The notes: generated by a model not told the origin, from the sequence alone. A stretch of DNA of 64,000 bases from Gemmobacter lutimaris (GCF_003570715.1 NZ_QXXQ01000002.1:372001-436000), one strand, 5' to 3'. Shown: positions 33,215 through 42,447, counted from the stretch's first letter. A program made the numbers and translations.

Positions 33215-34507
33215 ATGATGACGACCGACCTCGCAGGCCTCAAGACCAACCGCCGCCGCGTTCTGGGCGGCCTTGCCGCCGGGGGCGCGCTGATGCTGGG
33301 CGCGGCGCCGCGCTTCGTGCAGGCGCAATCCTCGGCCCCGATCAAACTGGGGTTCCAGTTGCACCGCACCGGCATCGGCGCCGCCTACGGCCGCTGGTAT
33401 GAACGCACGACGCAAGCGGCGCTGAAGCTCCTGAACGATCAGGGCGGCATCAATGGTCGCCCGGTCGAAATCGTGTTCGAGGATGACGGCACCGACCCCA
33501 AGCGCGGCGCCGAGGTGGTGGAAAAGCTGACCACGCAGGCCGGGTGCGACCTGATTTTCGGGCCGCTGTTCAGCCATGTCGTCATCGGCTCTGCCCCCCG
33601 CGCGGGCGAGTTGAAGGTGCCCTATCTGGTTTGCTCTGAAGGCTATCACGTTGCCAGCGGCATGCTGAACCGCTGGACGCTGCAACCGGGCATCACCGAT
33701 GTGCGCGCGCAGGTCAGTTCCATGGCGCCCTGGGTCATGCAAAACCTCGGCAAGAAGGTGACCATGGTCTTCCCTGACTATGCTTTCGGCCATGATCACC
33801 GCGATTTCTTTACCGAGGCGGTGAAGGCGCAGGGCGGCGAGGTGATCGCCCAGATCGCCATTCCGCCGACCGAGACCAGCTTCACCCGCTATCTGCCGCA
33901 GATTCCGGCGGAAACCGAAGTGCTGTATCATGTCATGGTTGGCCCCGCCGTCCTGACCTTCGTGAAGGAGTTGGGCGAGTTCTACGGCAGCGGCGCGCGC
34001 CCGCAGATTTTTGGCTTCATCGACAGTCTGGAGGCGGTGGATACCGCAGCACCCGGGCTGGAATTCCTTGAGGGCACGCATTTCTGGGAAGGCCATTGCC
34101 GGGTGAAACAGGCGGATGCGCCGGAATGGGAAAGCACCTATCGCGCCGCTGTGGGCGTGGATGACAACGGCGCCTCGGTCAGCGGTGCGCGGGACGTGGC
34201 GACCTATGCGCATATGTTTTCCTGCTGGGAGACGCTGTTCGTCATCAAGAAGGGGATGGAGGCCTCGGGCTATCAATCCACCGCGGACCGGCAGAAATTC
34301 GTCGAGGCCATCGAAGCGATGACGGCTTTCGACGCCGGGCTGGAGCATGTGCAGGGCGCCAAGACCTTCAACGGCAAGACCCATCAGGTGTTCGGCCAGC
34401 AGTTCATCTCGAAGGTCGAGGGCGGCAAGCTGATGCGGGTGCATGCGACCTCGATCGACGACGGCATGTATCCCGATGCGGTGGATTACACCGCGCAAAG
34501 CTTCTGA
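33215..34507 (+). CDS. ABC transporter substrate-binding protein (branched-chain amino acid type)
   Basis: 430 aa from ATG 33215 (a second ATG follows at 33218; GGGGAG upstream). A twin-arginine-like leader TNRRRVLGGLAAGGALMLG ends near FVQAQ, so the protein is probably exported folded. The mature part is a type I periplasmic binding protein (Peripla_BP_6/LivJ-like): LLNDQGGINGRPVEIVFEDD, KLTTQAGCDLIFGPLFSHV, VTMVFPDYAFGHDHRDFF and LPQIPAETEVLYHVMVGP. This class binds amino acids, amides, urea or small acids. Its place between heterocycle-modifying enzymes and hydantoinase genes suggests it captures the pathway substrate. Confidence 0.9.
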   Translation: MMTTDLAGLKTNRRRVLGGLAAGGALMLGAAPRFVQAQSSAPIKLGFQLHRTGIGAAYGRWYERTTQAALKLLNDQGGINGRPVEIVFEDDGTDPKRGAEVVEKLTTQAGCDLIFGPLFSHVVIGSAPRAGELKVPYLVCSEGYHVASGMLNRWTLQPGITDVRAQVSSMAPWVMQNLGKKVTMVFPDYAFGHDHRDFFTEAVKAQGGEVIAQIAIPPTETSFTRYLPQIPAETEVLYHVMVGPAVLTFVKELGEFYGSGARPQIFGFIDSLEAVDTAAPGLEFLEGTHFWEGHCRVKQADAPEWESTYRAAVGVDDNGASVSGARDVATYAHMFSCWETLFVIKKGMEASGYQSTADRQKFVEAIEAMTAFDAGLEHVQGAKTFNGKTHQVFGQQFISKVEGGKLMRVHATSIDDGMYPDAVDYTAQSF

Positions 34508-34516
34508 AAGGGGACA

Positions 34517-34540
34517 GGCGGGGGCCTTCGCGTCCCCGCC
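34517..34540 (+). other. Stem-loop between binding protein and permease genes
   Basis: GGCGGGG / CCCCGCC with a 10-base loop, in the 41-nt gap after the binding-protein stop. An overlapping alternative pairing GGGGAC / GTCCCC exists. Such hairpins in ABC operons often stabilise the upstream binding-protein message or reduce read-through. Confidence 0.45.
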
Positions 34541-34548
34541 GCTGACAT

Positions 34549-35424
34549 ATGGGAACAGGACCGTTTCTTCTGCTCGCCTCGCTTGAAGGCATGGTGATGG
34601 CCGCCGTGCTGGCGCTGACCGCCGTAGGGCTGAGCCTCACTTTCGGCGTCATGCGGGTGGTCAATGTGGCGCATGGCGAGTTCTTCATGCTGGGCGCCGT
34701 GCTGGCCTGGGTGGTGGCGCAGGCGGTGCCCTCGGCGCCGCTGGGCTTTGTCGCGGCGCTGATCCTGTGCCCGCTGGTGGTGGGGGCGGTGGCGGCGCTG
34801 GCCGATACCGCAATCCTCAAGCGCCTGAATTACGACCCGGAGGCGACCATCGTGGCGACCATCGGGATTTCCTACATCCTGCAACAGGGCGCGCTGAGCT
34901 TCTTTGGCCCCGATGCCCGCGCGGTGGAGGCACCGTTCAGCCTGCGGCTGCAATTCCCGTGGTTCGGCTATTCCGGCTACAAGCTGTTCGTGGTGGTCGC
35001 GGCGGGGCTGGTCCTGCTGGCGGTCTGGCTGTTCATGACACGCAGCCGCGCGGGGCTGGTGATGCGCGCGACGCAGGTGGACCGCAATACCGCCCGCGCC
35101 TTCGGGATCAACGTCGATCGCGTCTATGCGGGCACCTTCGCGCTGGGCGCGGCGCTGGCCGCCGTGGCGGCGGTGCTGATCGTGCCGATCCAGCAGGCCC
35201 ATTACCTGATGGGGCATGACCCGCTGCTCCTGAGCTTCATCGTTGTGATCATCGGCGGGCTGGGGTCCATCCGGGGCACGCTGATCGCGGCGCTGCTGAT
35301 CGGGCTGTCGGACGGCATCATCTCGATGTTCTTCACGCCAACGCTGGCCAAGATCGTGGCGACGCTGGCGGTGGCGCTGGTGTTGGTGTTCCGCCCGCAG
35401 GGCCTGTTCGGGGCGCGGGCATGA
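34549..35424 (+). CDS. Branched-chain amino acid-type ABC permease (LivH family)
   Basis: 291 aa, about eight membrane segments. LivH-type features: ALTAVGLSLTFGVMRVVNVAHGEFFMLGA at the N-terminus (as pieces LTFGVMRVVNVAHGEF) and, near the C-terminus, FIVVIIGGLGSIRGTLIAAL, which contains the ATPase-coupling GGLGS loop. It forms the membrane channel with the following LivM homologue. The 3' end overlaps that gene by 4 nt. Confidence 0.92.
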   Translation: MGTGPFLLLASLEGMVMAAVLALTAVGLSLTFGVMRVVNVAHGEFFMLGAVLAWVVAQAVPSAPLGFVAALILCPLVVGAVAALADTAILKRLNYDPEATIVATIGISYILQQGALSFFGPDARAVEAPFSLRLQFPWFGYSGYKLFVVVAAGLVLLAVWLFMTRSRAGLVMRATQVDRNTARAFGINVDRVYAGTFALGAALAAVAAVLIVPIQQAHYLMGHDPLLLSFIVVIIGGLGSIRGTLIAALLIGLSDGIISMFFTPTLAKIVATLAVALVLVFRPQGLFGARA

Positions 35425-36356
35425 GGGCGCTGTCGCTGCATCTGGCGGTTCTGGCCCTGCTGCTGGGGCTGCATTTCGTGCTGCCGGCCTATCACCACGC
35501 CAATCTGGCGCGGATCATGGTGCTGGCGGTCTTTGCCATGGGGTATAACATTGCCTTCGGCTACACGGGGCTGCTGAGCCTTGGCCATGCGTTGCTCCTG
35601 TCGGCGGGCATGTTCGGCGCGGGGCTGTTGATCCAGCATTTCGGGCTGACCGCCGCGCCTGCTTTGCTGATCGGCACCTTGGCTGGCGCCGCCATGGCCG
35701 CCGTGACCGGCTTGCTGGCGCTGCGCACCACCGGGGTCAGCCTGATGATCGTCACGCTGATGTTCGCGCAGGCAGGCTATCTGACGCTGCTTTACTTCGG
35801 TGCGGTCACCGGCGGGGACGAGGGCTTCCCCGTGCCCGCCGCCGGGCGGGTCGCCTTCGGGCTGAACCTTGCGGCAGAGGGGCCGCGCTATCTGGTGGCG
35901 CTGGGCCTGTTCGCGGTCGCGCTGATGGGCAATCTGGCGCTGGTGCGGTCGCGCTTCGGCCGCGTCATGGTCGCCATGCGCGAGAACGAGGAACGCAGCC
36001 GCATGCTGGGCTACAACCCCTTCGCGGTGAAGCTGGGGTTGATGGCGCTGTCCGGCCTTTATGCCGGGGCGGCGGGGGCGTTCTACGGGGTGATGTTCGG
36101 CTATGTCGGTGCCACCTTCGCCACCATCCCCTATTCCATCCTGCCCCTGCTTTACGTCCTCTTGGGCGGGGCAGGGGTGACCTTGGGGCCGCTTCTGGGC
36201 GCCGTTCTGATGTTCTATCTGATCGACTTGGCCTCCAGCCATACCACGGTGCAACTGGCGGTCACCGGCGGCGCGCTGCTGGTGCTGGTGCTGTTCGCGC
36301 CGAAGGGCATTCTGGGCAGCTTGCGGGAAAGGGGGCTGGCGTCATGGCTTCCATGA
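35421..36356 (+). CDS. Branched-chain amino acid-type ABC permease (LivM family)
   Basis: 311 aa, about nine membrane segments. LivM hallmarks: MGYNIAFGYTGLLSLGHALL, SRFGRVMVAMRENEERSRMLGYN (as RFGRVMVAMRENEERSRMLG) and PLLYVLLGGAGVTLGPLLGA. Partner of the LivH-type permease. Overlaps both neighbours (4 nt and 13 nt), indicating strict co-expression. Confidence 0.92.
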   Translation: MRALSLHLAVLALLLGLHFVLPAYHHANLARIMVLAVFAMGYNIAFGYTGLLSLGHALLLSAGMFGAGLLIQHFGLTAAPALLIGTLAGAAMAAVTGLLALRTTGVSLMIVTLMFAQAGYLTLLYFGAVTGGDEGFPVPAAGRVAFGLNLAAEGPRYLVALGLFAVALMGNLALVRSRFGRVMVAMRENEERSRMLGYNPFAVKLGLMALSGLYAGAAGAFYGVMFGYVGATFATIPYSILPLLYVLLGGAGVTLGPLLGAVLMFYLIDLASSHTTVQLAVTGGALLVLVLFAPKGILGSLRERGLASWLP

Positions 36357-37066
36357 TCTTGCAGGCCGAGGGTCTGAAGCGGCATTTTGGCGGGTTGAAG
36401 GCGGTGGATGGCGTCGATCTGGCGCTGAACGCGGGCGAGATTCATGCGCTGATCGGGCCGAATGGCGCGGGTAAGACCACGCTGGTCAGCCTGCTGTCGG
36501 GGCGGCAGGTGCCCGATGCCGGGACCATCCGCTTTGACGGCGCCGACATCACCCGCCTGCCCGCGCATGAACGGGTGCGGCGCGGTATCGGCTATACCTT
36601 CCAGATCACCGCGATCTATGCCGGGCTTTCGGTTTTCGACAACCTCGCGCTGGCGGTGCAGCGTGGCCATCCGCGCGATCTGTCCGGCGCGGTGACCGAG
36701 GCGGCGGCGCGGGTGGGGCTGGAGGCTCTGTTGCCGCAGATTGCCGGAACGCTCAGCTACGGGCATCAGCGGTTGTTGGAGATCGGCATGGGCCTTGCGC
36801 TGCATCCCCGGCTTCTGATCCTTGACGAGCCGACGCAGGGCTTTGCGGCGGGCGAGATCGAGGGGTTCATGGCGCTGGTGCGCGGGCTGGTGCCCGCAAC
36901 GACTGTGCTGCTGATCGAACACAACATGGATGTGGTCATGGCGCTGGCCGAACGGATCACGGTGCTGGATCAGGGGCGCGTGCTGGCCTCGGGCCTGCCG
37001 GCCGAAATCCGCGCGAACCGGGCTGTGCAGGACGCCTATCTGGGGGGCAGCCATGCTGGTGATTGA
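36344..37066 (+). CDS. ABC transporter ATP-binding protein (LivG family)
   Basis: 240 aa from ATG 36344 (AAAGGGGG upstream; ATG 36353, overlapping the livM-type stop, is an alternative). Walker A is GPNGAGKTTL, the Q-loop FQITAIYAGLSVFDNL, the signature region LSYGHQRLLEIGMGLA (a variant of LSGGQ) and Walker B LLILDEPTQGF. It powers the importer with the LivF-type subunit. The LSYGHQ signature is common in LivG proteins. Confidence 0.92.
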   Translation: MASMILQAEGLKRHFGGLKAVDGVDLALNAGEIHALIGPNGAGKTTLVSLLSGRQVPDAGTIRFDGADITRLPAHERVRRGIGYTFQITAIYAGLSVFDNLALAVQRGHPRDLSGAVTEAAARVGLEALLPQIAGTLSYGHQRLLEIGMGLALHPRLLILDEPTQGFAAGEIEGFMALVRGLVPATTVLLIEHNMDVVMALAERITVLDQGRVLASGLPAEIRANRAVQDAYLGGSHAGD

Positions 37067-37748
37067 GGGGCTGACCGCAGGCTATGGCGGCGCGCCGGTG
37101 CTGCATGGTGTGGGCCTGCATGCAGCGCCCGGCAAGGTGACCTGCGTCATGGGCCGCAATGGCGCGGGCAAGACTACGCTGATGCGGGCGATCATGGGCC
37201 AGTTGCGGGCGTCCTCGGGCACGATTCATCTGGATGGCGAGGCGCTGCATGGCCTGCCCGCGCATGAGGTGCCCCGTCATGGGGTGGCGCTGGTGCCGCA
37301 GGGGCGGCGGCTGTTCGGGCCGCTGACCGTGGCCGAGAATATCGAGATCGGGCTGATGACCCGCCGCAAGGGCCGCGCGGTGCGCGAGCATGTGCTGGAC
37401 CTGTTTCCCCGGCTGCGTGAACGGCTGGACCAGCAGGCTCGCACGCTGTCGGGGGGCGAACAGCAGATGCTCGCGCTGGCCCGTGCGCTGTGTCTGGAAC
37501 CCAAGGTCTTGCTGCTGGATGAACCGACCGAGGGGTTGCAGCCCTCGATGATCCGGCTGATTCGCGACACGGTGCTGAAGCTGAAGGCGACCGGCGTCGC
37601 CGTGGTGCTGGTGGAACAGCGGGTGGAGGCGGTGCTGGAGGTCGCGGATAGCGTGGCCTTCATGGCGCAGGGCCGGGTGGCCGAGGTGCTGCCGGCCCAT
37701 GGGCTGACGCCGCAATCACCGCAATTCGCAACCTGGGTGGGGGTGTAG
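37053..37748 (+). CDS. ABC transporter ATP-binding protein (LivF family)
   Basis: 231 aa from ATG 37053, overlapping the LivG-type gene by 14 nt with GGGGGG just upstream. Walker A GRNGAGKTTLMRAIMG, Q-loop VPQGRRLFGPLTVAENI, signature LSGGEQQMLALARAL, Walker B VLLLDEPTEGLQPSMI. The P-Q-G-R-R-x-F and E-G-L-x-P motifs place it in LivF. It completes a five-component importer. The hyuA-like gene starts directly after its stop. Confidence 0.92.
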   Translation: MLVIEGLTAGYGGAPVLHGVGLHAAPGKVTCVMGRNGAGKTTLMRAIMGQLRASSGTIHLDGEALHGLPAHEVPRHGVALVPQGRRLFGPLTVAENIEIGLMTRRKGRAVREHVLDLFPRLRERLDQQARTLSGGEQQMLALARALCLEPKVLLLDEPTEGLQPSMIRLIRDTVLKLKATGVAVVLVEQRVEAVLEVADSVAFMAQGRVAEVLPAHGLTPQSPQFATWVGV

Positions 37749-39776
37749 ATGGCCGGGCTGGTCGCAGGGGTCGATGTCGGGGGGACGTTCACGGATCTGG
37801 TGATCTTCGATCCCGGCTCGGGCGCGGTGCGGCTGGCCAAGGTGCCGACGACGCTGGACAATCAGGCGCATGGGGTGATGGCGGCCTTTGAGGCCGCCGG
37901 GGCCGATCTGGCGCAGGTGGCGCTTGTGGTGCATGGCACCACGACCACCACCAACGCGGTGCTGGAACGCAACCTTTGCCGCACCGGGCTTGTGACGACG
38001 GAAGGCTTCCGCGATGTGCTGGAACTGGGCCGCCGCACCCGGCCGCAGCCCTATGGCATGACCGGCCGTTTCGTGCCGGTGATCCCGCGCGACCTGCGGC
38101 TGGAAGTGCCTGAGCGTATGGATGCCGAGGGCCGCGTGGTCACCCCGCTGGACGAGGCTGCGTTGCGCGACGCCATTACCGCGCTGGTGGCGGCGGGTTG
38201 CGAAAGTCTGGTCATCCACTTCCTGCACAGTTACGCCAACCCCGCGCATGAACTGCGCGCGCTGGAGATCGCGCGCGACCTCTGGCCCACGCCCTATATC
38301 ACCGCCGGGCATCAACTGCTGTCGGAAAGCCGGGAGTTTGAACGCGGCGTGACGGCGGCGGTGAATGCGGCGGTGCAACCGTTGCTGGAGCGTTACGTCT
38401 CGCGCCTCGCGGCGGAACTGAAGGGCAGGGGCTACCGTGCTGACCTTCTGGTGATGAACGGCAATGGTGGCATGGTCAGTGCCGCCCATGTCGCGCGCGA
38501 GGCGGTGAAGACGGTGATGTCCGGCCCCGCTTCGGGAGTGATGGCGGCCTGCTACACCGGGCAGCGCGCCGGGATGGCGAACCTGATTACCTATGACATG
38601 GGAGGCACCTCGACCGATGTGGCGCTGATCCGCGACGCGCGCCCGCCGGTCTCGAACGAGATCGAGGTGGAATATGCCATGCCGATCCATGTGCCGATGG
38701 TGGATGTGCGCACCGTCGGCGCCGGTGGCGGGTCGATCGCGCGGGTCAATGCGGCGGGGATGCTGCGGGTCGGGCCGGAAAGCGCGGGCGCGATGCCCGG
38801 CCCGGTCTGCTATGGCCGGGGCGGCACGCAGGTCACGATTTCGGATGCGAACCTGATCCTTGGCCGCTTGCCCACCGAACGCTTCGGTCAGGCGGCAGAA
38901 GCCGCCCGCGCCGCGATGGAAGATCAGATCGCCCGCCCGCTGGGCCTGTCGGTCGAGGCCGCGGCCGAGGCGGTGCTGCGCATCGCCAATACCCATATGG
39001 CGGGGGCGATCCGCATGGTGTCGATCTCCATGGGGGCGGACCCCCGCGATTTTGCGCTGTTCGCCTTTGGCGGGGCAGGGCCGCTGCATGCGGCGGAGCT
39101 GGCGCGCGAACTCGCCATTCCGCGTGTGCTGATCCCGGCGCGGCCGGGGATCACCAATGCGCTGGGCTGCACGGTCGCCGATCTGCGCCACGATTTCGTG
39201 CGCACGGTGAACCGCCCGCTGGATACGGTGGATATGGATGCCGTCCATGCCCTCTGGGCCGGGCAAGAGGCACAGGGCCGCGCGCTGATCGCGGCCGAGG
39301 AAGTGGCGCTGATCGGGGTGGAGGCCGAATTTTCCGCCGATATGCAATTCGTCGGCCAGACCCACCTTCTGCGCGTGCCGCTGCCCGATGGCGCCCCCAC
39401 GCGCGCCGATCTTCAGGCGCGGTTCGAGGCGGCCTATCACGCCCGGTTCCGCGTCGATCTGCCGGAGATTCGCGCCAATCTGGTGAACCTGAATTGCAGC
39501 GTCATCGGCCGCCGCCCCGATCTGGATCTGTCGCGCCTGATCGACCCGGCGGGGCGGCGCGATCTGGCGGGCGCCCTGACGGGGCGGCGGCAGGTCTGGT
39601 TCGGCGGTTGGCAGGATGTGCCGGTCTACCGCCGCGAATGGTTGCCCGCCGACGCGGTGCTGGAGGGCCCTGCGATCATCGAACAGATGGATACGACGAC
39701 GCTTCTGCCCCCCGGCGACCGGATGGAGACGGATGCGATGGGCAATCTGATCCTGACAGTCGGAGGCGGCGCATGA
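37749..39776 (+). CDS. Hydantoinase/oxoprolinase subunit A (HyuA-like)
   Basis: 675 aa, starting immediately after the LivF-type stop. The ASKHA-type ATP site is seen in GVDVGGTFTDLVIFDPGSG and VHGTTTTTNAVLERN near the N-terminus, and YDMGGTSTDVALIRD and FGGAGPLHAAELARELAI (ATP- and phosphate-binding) in the core and second half. Members are ATP-dependent cyclic-amide hydrolases (N-methylhydantoinase, 5-oxoprolinase) or carboxylases of the acetone-carboxylase group. With HyuB it most likely opens a lactam or imide ring. It overlaps hyuB by 4 nt. Confidence 0.9.
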   Translation: MAGLVAGVDVGGTFTDLVIFDPGSGAVRLAKVPTTLDNQAHGVMAAFEAAGADLAQVALVVHGTTTTTNAVLERNLCRTGLVTTEGFRDVLELGRRTRPQPYGMTGRFVPVIPRDLRLEVPERMDAEGRVVTPLDEAALRDAITALVAAGCESLVIHFLHSYANPAHELRALEIARDLWPTPYITAGHQLLSESREFERGVTAAVNAAVQPLLERYVSRLAAELKGRGYRADLLVMNGNGGMVSAAHVAREAVKTVMSGPASGVMAACYTGQRAGMANLITYDMGGTSTDVALIRDARPPVSNEIEVEYAMPIHVPMVDVRTVGAGGGSIARVNAAGMLRVGPESAGAMPGPVCYGRGGTQVTISDANLILGRLPTERFGQAAEAARAAMEDQIARPLGLSVEAAAEAVLRIANTHMAGAIRMVSISMGADPRDFALFAFGGAGPLHAAELARELAIPRVLIPARPGITNALGCTVADLRHDFVRTVNRPLDTVDMDAVHALWAGQEAQGRALIAAEEVALIGVEAEFSADMQFVGQTHLLRVPLPDGAPTRADLQARFEAAYHARFRVDLPEIRANLVNLNCSVIGRRPDLDLSRLIDPAGRRDLAGALTGRRQVWFGGWQDVPVYRREWLPADAVLEGPAIIEQMDTTTLLPPGDRMETDAMGNLILTVGGGA

Positions 39777-41449
39777 TTGACCCGGTGACACTCGCCGTCA
39801 TTCAGGCGGGGTTGCAACAGGTCTGCGACGAGATGGACCTGACCTTCTCGCGCGCGGCCTTCTCGCCCGTCATTGCCGAGGCGGATGACCGTTCCGATGG
39901 TATCTATTCGGCGGAAGATGGCAGCCTGATCGCGCAAGGCGCGCGGGGGTTGCCGGTTTTCGTGGGCACGATGCAGTTTTCCACCCGCCACCTGATCGGG
40001 CGTATCGCCAGCGGCGAGACCTCGGCCCCAGAACCGGGCGACATTTATATCGTCAACGACCCCTACCTTGGCGGCACGCATCTGATGGATGTGCGCTTTG
40101 CGCTGCCCTTCTATCGGGCGGGGCGGCTGTGGTGCTGGCTGTCGAACACCGGCCACTGGCCAGATACGGGCGGCGCGGTGCCGGGGGGCTTTTCCGCCTC
40201 GGCCACGGCGGCGGAGCAAGAAGGGCTGCGCCTGCCGCCGGTGAAGCTGTTCAAGCGGGGGCAGATGGACCGCGAGATCTGGCAGATCATCTGTTCCAAC
40301 ATCCGCGTGTCCGGCCAGCGCATCGGGGATGTGAAGGCACAGGCGGCAGCGCTGCTGGTCGGGGCCGAACGGCTTGGCGCGCTGATGGACCGTTACGGCG
40401 ATGATATCGTGGCCGGGGCGATTGCCGAGATGCGGGCGCTGGCGGCGCGGCAGATGCGCGCGAATATCGCGCTGGTGCCGGACGGGGTTTATACCGCGAA
40501 AGCCTGGGTGGACAGCGACGGGGTGGTGAACGAGCCGCTGGAAATCGCGCTCTCGGTGGCAAAAACCGCAGACGGGCTGGTCTTCGATTTCACCGGCTCG
40601 TCGGCGCCCTGCGCGGGGCCGATGAACTCGGTCCGTGCCACCACGCTGTCGTCGGTCTATCTGGCGATGCGGCATATCTTTCCCGATGTGCCGATCAGTG
40701 CGGGGGCCTTTGAGCCGCTCACAGTGCGCGGCATTGAAGGCACTTTCCTTGACGCCCATTACCCCCGCCCTGTGTCGGGCTGCGCGGCAGAGGTCAGCCA
40801 GCGCATCGCCGAGGCGGTGTTTGCCGCCATGGTGCAGGCGTTGCCGGACCGGGTGACCGCCGCACCGGCCGGGACCAGCGGCAATTTTGGTCTTGGCGGG
40901 CATGACCCGGAAAAGGGTCGCGACTATGTGATGTATCAGATTTCCGGTGGCGGTTATGGCGGCAATGCAGACCATGACGGACTGTCCAATGGCTGTTCCA
41001 CCATCGGCATTTCCAAGGCGCCGCCGGTCGAGATCATGGAACAGAACTTCCCGGTGCTTTACCGCCGCTATGCGTTGCATGAAGGTTCGGGCGGGGCGGG
41101 GCGGTATCGGGGGGGCTTCGGGCTGGATTACGAGATCGAACTCCGGCGTGGCACCGCGCGGGCGAGCTTCGTGATGGACCACGGGCGAAGTGGCCCGCAA
41201 GGCGTGCTGGGCGGGCAGGATGGCGGGGTGAACCGGGTCGAGGTGATCCGGGGCGCCGAGGTCTGGGTGCCGCCGCATCTGTCCAAGGCACAGGACGTGC
41301 CGCTGCAACCCGGCGACCGGGTGCGTGTCCGCACGCCCGGCGGCGGCGGCTACGGCGATCCTGCAACGCGCGCGCCCGAAGCGGTGGCCGAGGATCTGCG
41401 GCTGGGCCGTTACACCGCCGAAGAAGTGGCGCGGCTGTTTAGGCGCTGA
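39773..41449 (+). CDS. Hydantoinase/oxoprolinase subunit B (HyuB-like)
   Basis: 558 aa from ATG 39773 (GGAGG upstream, ATGA overlap with hyuA). HyuB hallmarks: MQFSTRHLIG, GDIYIVNDPYLGGTHLMDVR, WLSNTGHWPDTGG, VFDFTGSSAPCAGPMNSVRA (as DFTGSS and GPMN), SGGGYGGNADHDGLS, and the C-terminal VRVRTPGGGGYGDPATRAP. It is the catalytic partner of HyuA. Last gene of the operon; a strong hairpin terminator follows at 41458. Confidence 0.92.
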   Translation: MIDPVTLAVIQAGLQQVCDEMDLTFSRAAFSPVIAEADDRSDGIYSAEDGSLIAQGARGLPVFVGTMQFSTRHLIGRIASGETSAPEPGDIYIVNDPYLGGTHLMDVRFALPFYRAGRLWCWLSNTGHWPDTGGAVPGGFSASATAAEQEGLRLPPVKLFKRGQMDREIWQIICSNIRVSGQRIGDVKAQAAALLVGAERLGALMDRYGDDIVAGAIAEMRALAARQMRANIALVPDGVYTAKAWVDSDGVVNEPLEIALSVAKTADGLVFDFTGSSAPCAGPMNSVRATTLSSVYLAMRHIFPDVPISAGAFEPLTVRGIEGTFLDAHYPRPVSGCAAEVSQRIAEAVFAAMVQALPDRVTAAPAGTSGNFGLGGHDPEKGRDYVMYQISGGGYGGNADHDGLSNGCSTIGISKAPPVEIMEQNFPVLYRRYALHEGSGGAGRYRGGFGLDYEIELRRGTARASFVMDHGRSGPQGVLGGQDGGVNRVEVIRGAEVWVPPHLSKAQDVPLQPGDRVRVRTPGGGGYGDPATRAPEAVAEDLRLGRYTAEEVARLFRR

Positions 41450-41453
41450 AACG

Positions 41454-41485
41454 AAAAACGCGCGCCGTTTGGCGCGCGTCCTGTT
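41454..41485. terminator. Bidirectional terminator between the catabolic operon and dapD
   Basis: Perfect 9-bp stem ACGCGCGCC / GGCGCGCGT with a GTTT loop (41458-41479). On the minus strand it is followed by TTTTTCG, ideal for dapD. On the plus strand only CCTGTTT follows, weaker but usable for hyuB. Confidence 0.8.
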
Positions 41486-41501
41486 TCGCGGCGCTGGCGG
41501 A

Positions 41502-42329
41502 TCAATCCCGCAGCAGCTCGTTGATCGAGGTCTTGGAGCGGGTCTGCGCATCCACCTTCTTCACGATCACCGCGCAGTAAAGGTTGATGCCGTTCTTCGA
41601 CGGCATCGACCCGGCCACGACGACCGACCCTGCCGGAACCTCGCCATACATCACCTCGCCGGTTTCCCGATCGACGATCTTGGTCGATTTGCCAATGAAC
41701 ACCCCCATGCCGAGGACCGAGCCTTCGCGCACGATGCAGCCCTCAACGACTTCGGAGCGGGCACCGATGAAGCAATTGTCCTCGATGATGGTGGGGCCAG
41801 CTTGCATCGGTTCCAGCACGCCGCCGATGCCGACGCCACCCGACAGGTGGACGTTCTTGCCGATCTGCGCACAGGAGCCCACGGTGGCCCAGGTATCGAC
41901 CATGGTGCCCTCGTCCACGAAGGCGCCAAGGTTTACGAAGCTGGGCATCAGCACAACGCCCTTGGCAATATGCGCGGATTTGCGGACGATGCAGTTCGGC
42001 ACGGCGCGGAACCCGGCGGCCTTGAATTCAGCCTCGCCCCAGCCGTAAAACTTGCTGTCTACCTTGTCCCACCAGTTGCCCGCCTGCGGGCCACCGGATT
42101 GCAGTTCCATATCCTTCAGGCGGAAGCCCAGAAGAACGGCCTTTTTGGCCCATTGGTTGACATGCCAGTCGGAATTGCCGCGCTTTTCCGCCACGCGCAG
42201 GGTGCCCGCGCCCAAAGCTTCCAGCGTCGCCTCGACAGCATCGCGGGCTTCGCCCCTGGTTGCCGGGGTGATGGCGTCGCGCGCCTCCCATGCGGTTTCG
42301 ATAGCGGCTTCCAGTGCGGCGTTGCTCAT
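41502..42329 (-). CDS. dapD: 2,3,4,5-tetrahydropyridine-2,6-dicarboxylate N-succinyltransferase
   Basis: 275 aa from ATG 42329 (GGGAG upstream). It succinylates tetrahydrodipicolinate in lysine/diaminopimelate synthesis. A left-handed beta-helix of hexapeptide repeats is visible: [20 protein letters not shown] (in part), [37 protein letters not shown] and [20 protein letters not shown]. The C-terminal [20 protein letters not shown] is DapD-specific. DapE of the same pathway is at 3.2 kb. Terminated at 41458. Confidence 0.95.
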   Translation of the reverse strand: MSNAALEAAIETAWEARDAITPATRGEARDAVEATLEALGAGTLRVAEKRGNSDWHVNQWAKKAVLLGFRLKDMELQSGGPQAGNWWDKVDSKFYGWGEAEFKAAGFRAVPNCIVRKSAHIAKGVVLMPSFVNLGAFVDEGTMVDTWATVGSCAQIGKNVHLSGGVGIGGVLEPMQAGPTIIEDNCFIGARSEVVEGCIVREGSVLGMGVFIGKSTKIVDRETGEVMYGEVPAGSVVVAGSMPSKNGINLYCAVIVKKVDAQTRSKTSINELLRD

Positions 42330-42447
42330 GGCGCTCCCTTCCCTATCCGGCGATTGCGCCATAGCCTATAGACGCAGGCCCCGGCCCGCGCAATCGCCGT
42401 TCCCGACCCGTGCCGCCTGTGCCGCGACCAAAACCAAGGAAGACCGC

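Noticed and set aside
24761-41449. Calling the large operon a nicotinate pathway outright
   Set aside because: The Mo-enzyme and reductase fit, but enamidase and the later nicotinate-fermentation genes are absent; substrate should stay open.
24761-41449. Calling it an oxidative pyrimidine (barbiturase) pathway
   Set aside because: No barbiturase or ureidomalonase-type amidohydrolase gene is in the window.
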